Origin: Homoserinimonas sp. OAct 916
GTDB taxonomy: Bacteria > Actinomycetota > Actinomycetes > Actinomycetales > Microbacteriaceae
NCBI RefSeq assembly: GCF_003260275.1
Contig: NZ_QJHB01000003.1
Location: forward strand, 186,001 to 250,000
Direction of reading: 5' to 3'
Length of the DNA stretch: 64,000 nucleotides
In this document: positions 62,853-64,000 of the stretch, in pieces
Layout: the number at the start of each line of letters is the position of its first letter
How positions within the stretch are numbered: position 1 is the first letter of the stretch
Program-made: the position numbers and the translations under genes
Notes under the pieces: generated by a model
Database searches by the model: none
The model's input: only the letters and a program-made list of their open reading frames with translations
What the model was told of the DNA's origin: nothing

Positions 62853-63569
62853 GTGGTACCCAAGATGAGTAAGCGCCGGCCGTTGTCACCGTTGCCCCGC
62901 CTTCGTGCGCGCGGCGATTCGGTCGAGGTCGACAGGGTCGAACTGACCGATCTGACGCCCGCGCTGCTGCCGTACCTCGGCCAGGTGGCCTACCTGCAAC
63001 TGGTGGTGTTCGAGTCGCTGTCTCGTCTGATATCGGCTGCGGCCGACCTTAACGAGAAGGCCATGCTCAGCGAGACCGCTGGCACCGTATTGACCAAGCA
63101 GCAGGGTTTCGTGGCGGAGATCCGTCGGGCGGGTGAAGACCCGGCTGAGGTGATGGGGCCGTTCACCGACGCCATCGACGAGTTCGAGAAACTGACCCGC
63201 GGCAAGGATTGGGCCGAGCGGCTGACGAGTATCTATCTGACCATGGGCCTGCTGGATGACTTCTTCCTACGGTTGAGCGGCGGGTTGCCGGGGGATGTGG
63301 GGCCACGTGCCGCGGCCCTGTTGGGGGCAGACAGCCGCGACGACGTGATCATTGAGATTCTCCAGCGCGCCATCGCCCACGACCCGCGACTGGCGTCCCG
63401 GCTCGCGATGTGGGGCAGGCGGCTGGTCGGAGACACATTGCTGATGGCACGGTCGGCGTTACACGTGACCGGCGACAGAAAATCCGACGAGTCTCGGATC
63501 GAGCCGGTGTTCACCGAGTTGATTGCGGCGCACACCCGGCGGATGGATGCGCTCGGGCTCACCGCCTGA
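62853..63569 (+). CDS. Ferritin-like fold protein (MiaE-like hydroxylase relative)
   Basis: 238 residues, almost wholly helical. YLGQVAYLQLVVFESLSRLI near residue 30 and TKQQGFVAEIRRAGED near 75 look like the helical bundle of the ferritin-like tRNA-hydroxylase group. The di-iron ligands are not clear, since only some Glu/His positions are present. Similar proteins lie next to RNA helicase and DUF3107 genes in other Actinobacteria. Function inferred only from fold. Confidence 0.75.
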   Translation: MVPKMSKRRPLSPLPRLRARGDSVEVDRVELTDLTPALLPYLGQVAYLQLVVFESLSRLISAAADLNEKAMLSETAGTVLTKQQGFVAEIRRAGEDPAEVMGPFTDAIDEFEKLTRGKDWAERLTSIYLTMGLLDDFFLRLSGGLPGDVGPRAAALLGADSRDDVIIEILQRAIAHDPRLASRLAMWGRRLVGDTLLMARSALHVTGDRKSDESRIEPVFTELIAAHTRRMDALGLTA

Positions 63570-63572
63570 TTC

Positions 63573-63866
63573 TCAGACGGCTCGGCTGAGTGTGTCCAGC
63601 ATGAGGGCGTCGTCTTCACGGCGGCGGTGCACGATCACCAGGTTGGACACGACCACAACCAACGGCGTGAGGATCAGGGTGATGGTCCAGATCCAGCCAC
63701 CGGCCCAGGGCATGCCCAGCCAGGTGAGGGCGACCCAGATCAGGGCGGCCGCCCCGGTGCCGATGGCGGGAATCAACATGCTGCCGTGCAGTTCACGCCC
63801 CGGCATCGCGTAGCGGCCAATCGCTCCGTACACGGCGCCGGCGAGGCAGACGAAGAGAAGTTCCAT
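63573..63866 (-). CDS. Small membrane protein, 97 residues
   Basis: Three hydrophobic segments (LLFVCLAGAVYGAIGRYAM, MLIPAIGTGAAALIWVAL and IWTITLILTPLVVVVSNLVI) and a short charged tail. I do not recognise a family. It lies 6 bp downstream of DUF3107, same strand, and is convergent with the ferritin-like gene. Confidence 0.75.
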   Translation of the reverse strand: MELLFVCLAGAVYGAIGRYAMPGRELHGSMLIPAIGTGAAALIWVALTWLGMPWAGGWIWTITLILTPLVVVVSNLVIVHRRREDDALMLDTLSRAV

Positions 63867-63872
63867 GATCGG

Positions 63873-64000
63873 CTACGCGAAGAATCCGACGCGGCGGGTC
63901 TCTTCGCTGCCGAGCTCGACGTAGGCGATCGTGGCGGTGGGCACGATATAGACGGCACCCTTGCTGTCGGTCAGCCGGACATAACCGGTCGTGCCGGCTA
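63873..64000 (-). CDS. DUF3107 domain protein (5' end outside the window)
   Basis: The visible 41 C-terminal residues include VYIVPTATIAYVELGSEE and end TRRVGFFA, the conserved DUF3107 ending (cf. M. tuberculosis Rv3208A). The rest of the gene, including the start, lies beyond the window edge. The function is unknown. Confidence 0.9.
   Translation of the reverse strand, partial: AGTTGYVRLTDSKGAVYIVPTATIAYVELGSEETRRVGFFA

Noticed and set aside
1-64000. CRISPR arrays, transposases, prophage, toxin-antitoxin or restriction genes, tRNA/rRNA
   Set aside because: Looked for spaced direct repeats, transposase-like motifs and tRNA T-loop sequences in the gaps and saw none.

Overview
The window is high-GC chromosomal DNA of an actinobacterium. 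GTG starts are frequent, several transcripts look leaderless, and a 59-residue DUF3117 gene, a DUF3107 gene, an actinobacterial 7Fe ferredoxin, a tandem glycine riboswitch, and the dapD / DUF3117 / O-methyltransferase / tatB / mrp / DUF1003 / CBS order are all present. Gene content and the palindromic repeat near 19.0 kb fit the family Microbacteriaceae best. The genus cannot be fixed from the sequence alone. I see no CRISPR array, transposase, prophage, tRNA or rRNA gene.

Layout. 0-3 kb: the end of a membrane molybdopterin oxidoreductase and a GH15 glycoside hydrolase. 3-9.5 kb: carbohydrate and accessory genes (SDR plus small membrane partner, aldose-1-epimerase-like protein, sugar porter translationally coupled to an enolase-superfamily dehydratase), then a gene graveyard (fragments of an SDR and of a sigma-70 factor) and a PPC/DUF296 protein. 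9.6-15.5 kb: a large FAD/Fe-S D-lactate-type dehydrogenase and a GntR-ABC exporter operon with a palindromic operator. 15.5-18.6 kb: a formate/nitrite channel and a prolyl-oligopeptidase. 18.8-23.6 kb: gcvT-gcvH-gcvP under a tandem glycine riboswitch whose two aptamers are separated by two palindromic repeats. 24.9-39.4 kb: two complete peptide ABC transporter loci, each with the lipoprotein gene followed by a strong hairpin, separated by a SulP transporter. The second locus is interrupted by an oppositely oriented PH-domain gene. 39.4-45.9 kb: typA, a giant ATPase/SARP-type regulator, and a lipoprotein gene broken by an in-frame amber codon. 45.9-50.5 kb: fdxA, gltA, dapD, DUF3117, methyltransferase, tatB. 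50.6-53.5 kb: a GPH-type transporter coupled to a sphingosine-phosphate-lyase-like PLP enzyme. 53.5-64 kb: mrp, DUF1003, MgtE-N/CBS protein, stress protein, aminopeptidase P, an exonuclease/phosphatase-fold membrane protein, PHP phosphoesterase, DEAD-box helicase, ferritin-like protein and DUF3107.

How it fits together. Most of the window is housekeeping: one-carbon metabolism (gcv), the TCA cycle (gltA), lysine/peptidoglycan precursor synthesis (dapD), ferredoxin, protein export (tatB), Fe-S cluster carriage (mrp), ribosome-associated GTPase (typA) and RNA helicase. Between these lie nutrient-scavenging modules for peptides, sugars and sugar acids, lactate or glycolate, and possibly lipid-derived phosphoamines. 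The most notable regulatory signals are the split glycine riboswitch, the TANNNT-N6/7-RTG leaderless starts at eight genes, a palindrome plus direct repeats before the formate/nitrite channel, and the GntR operator. I found no convincing novel defence or mobile system. The strongest unusual candidates are the riboswitch insertion, the transporter/PLP-lyase pair and the amber-split lipoprotein.
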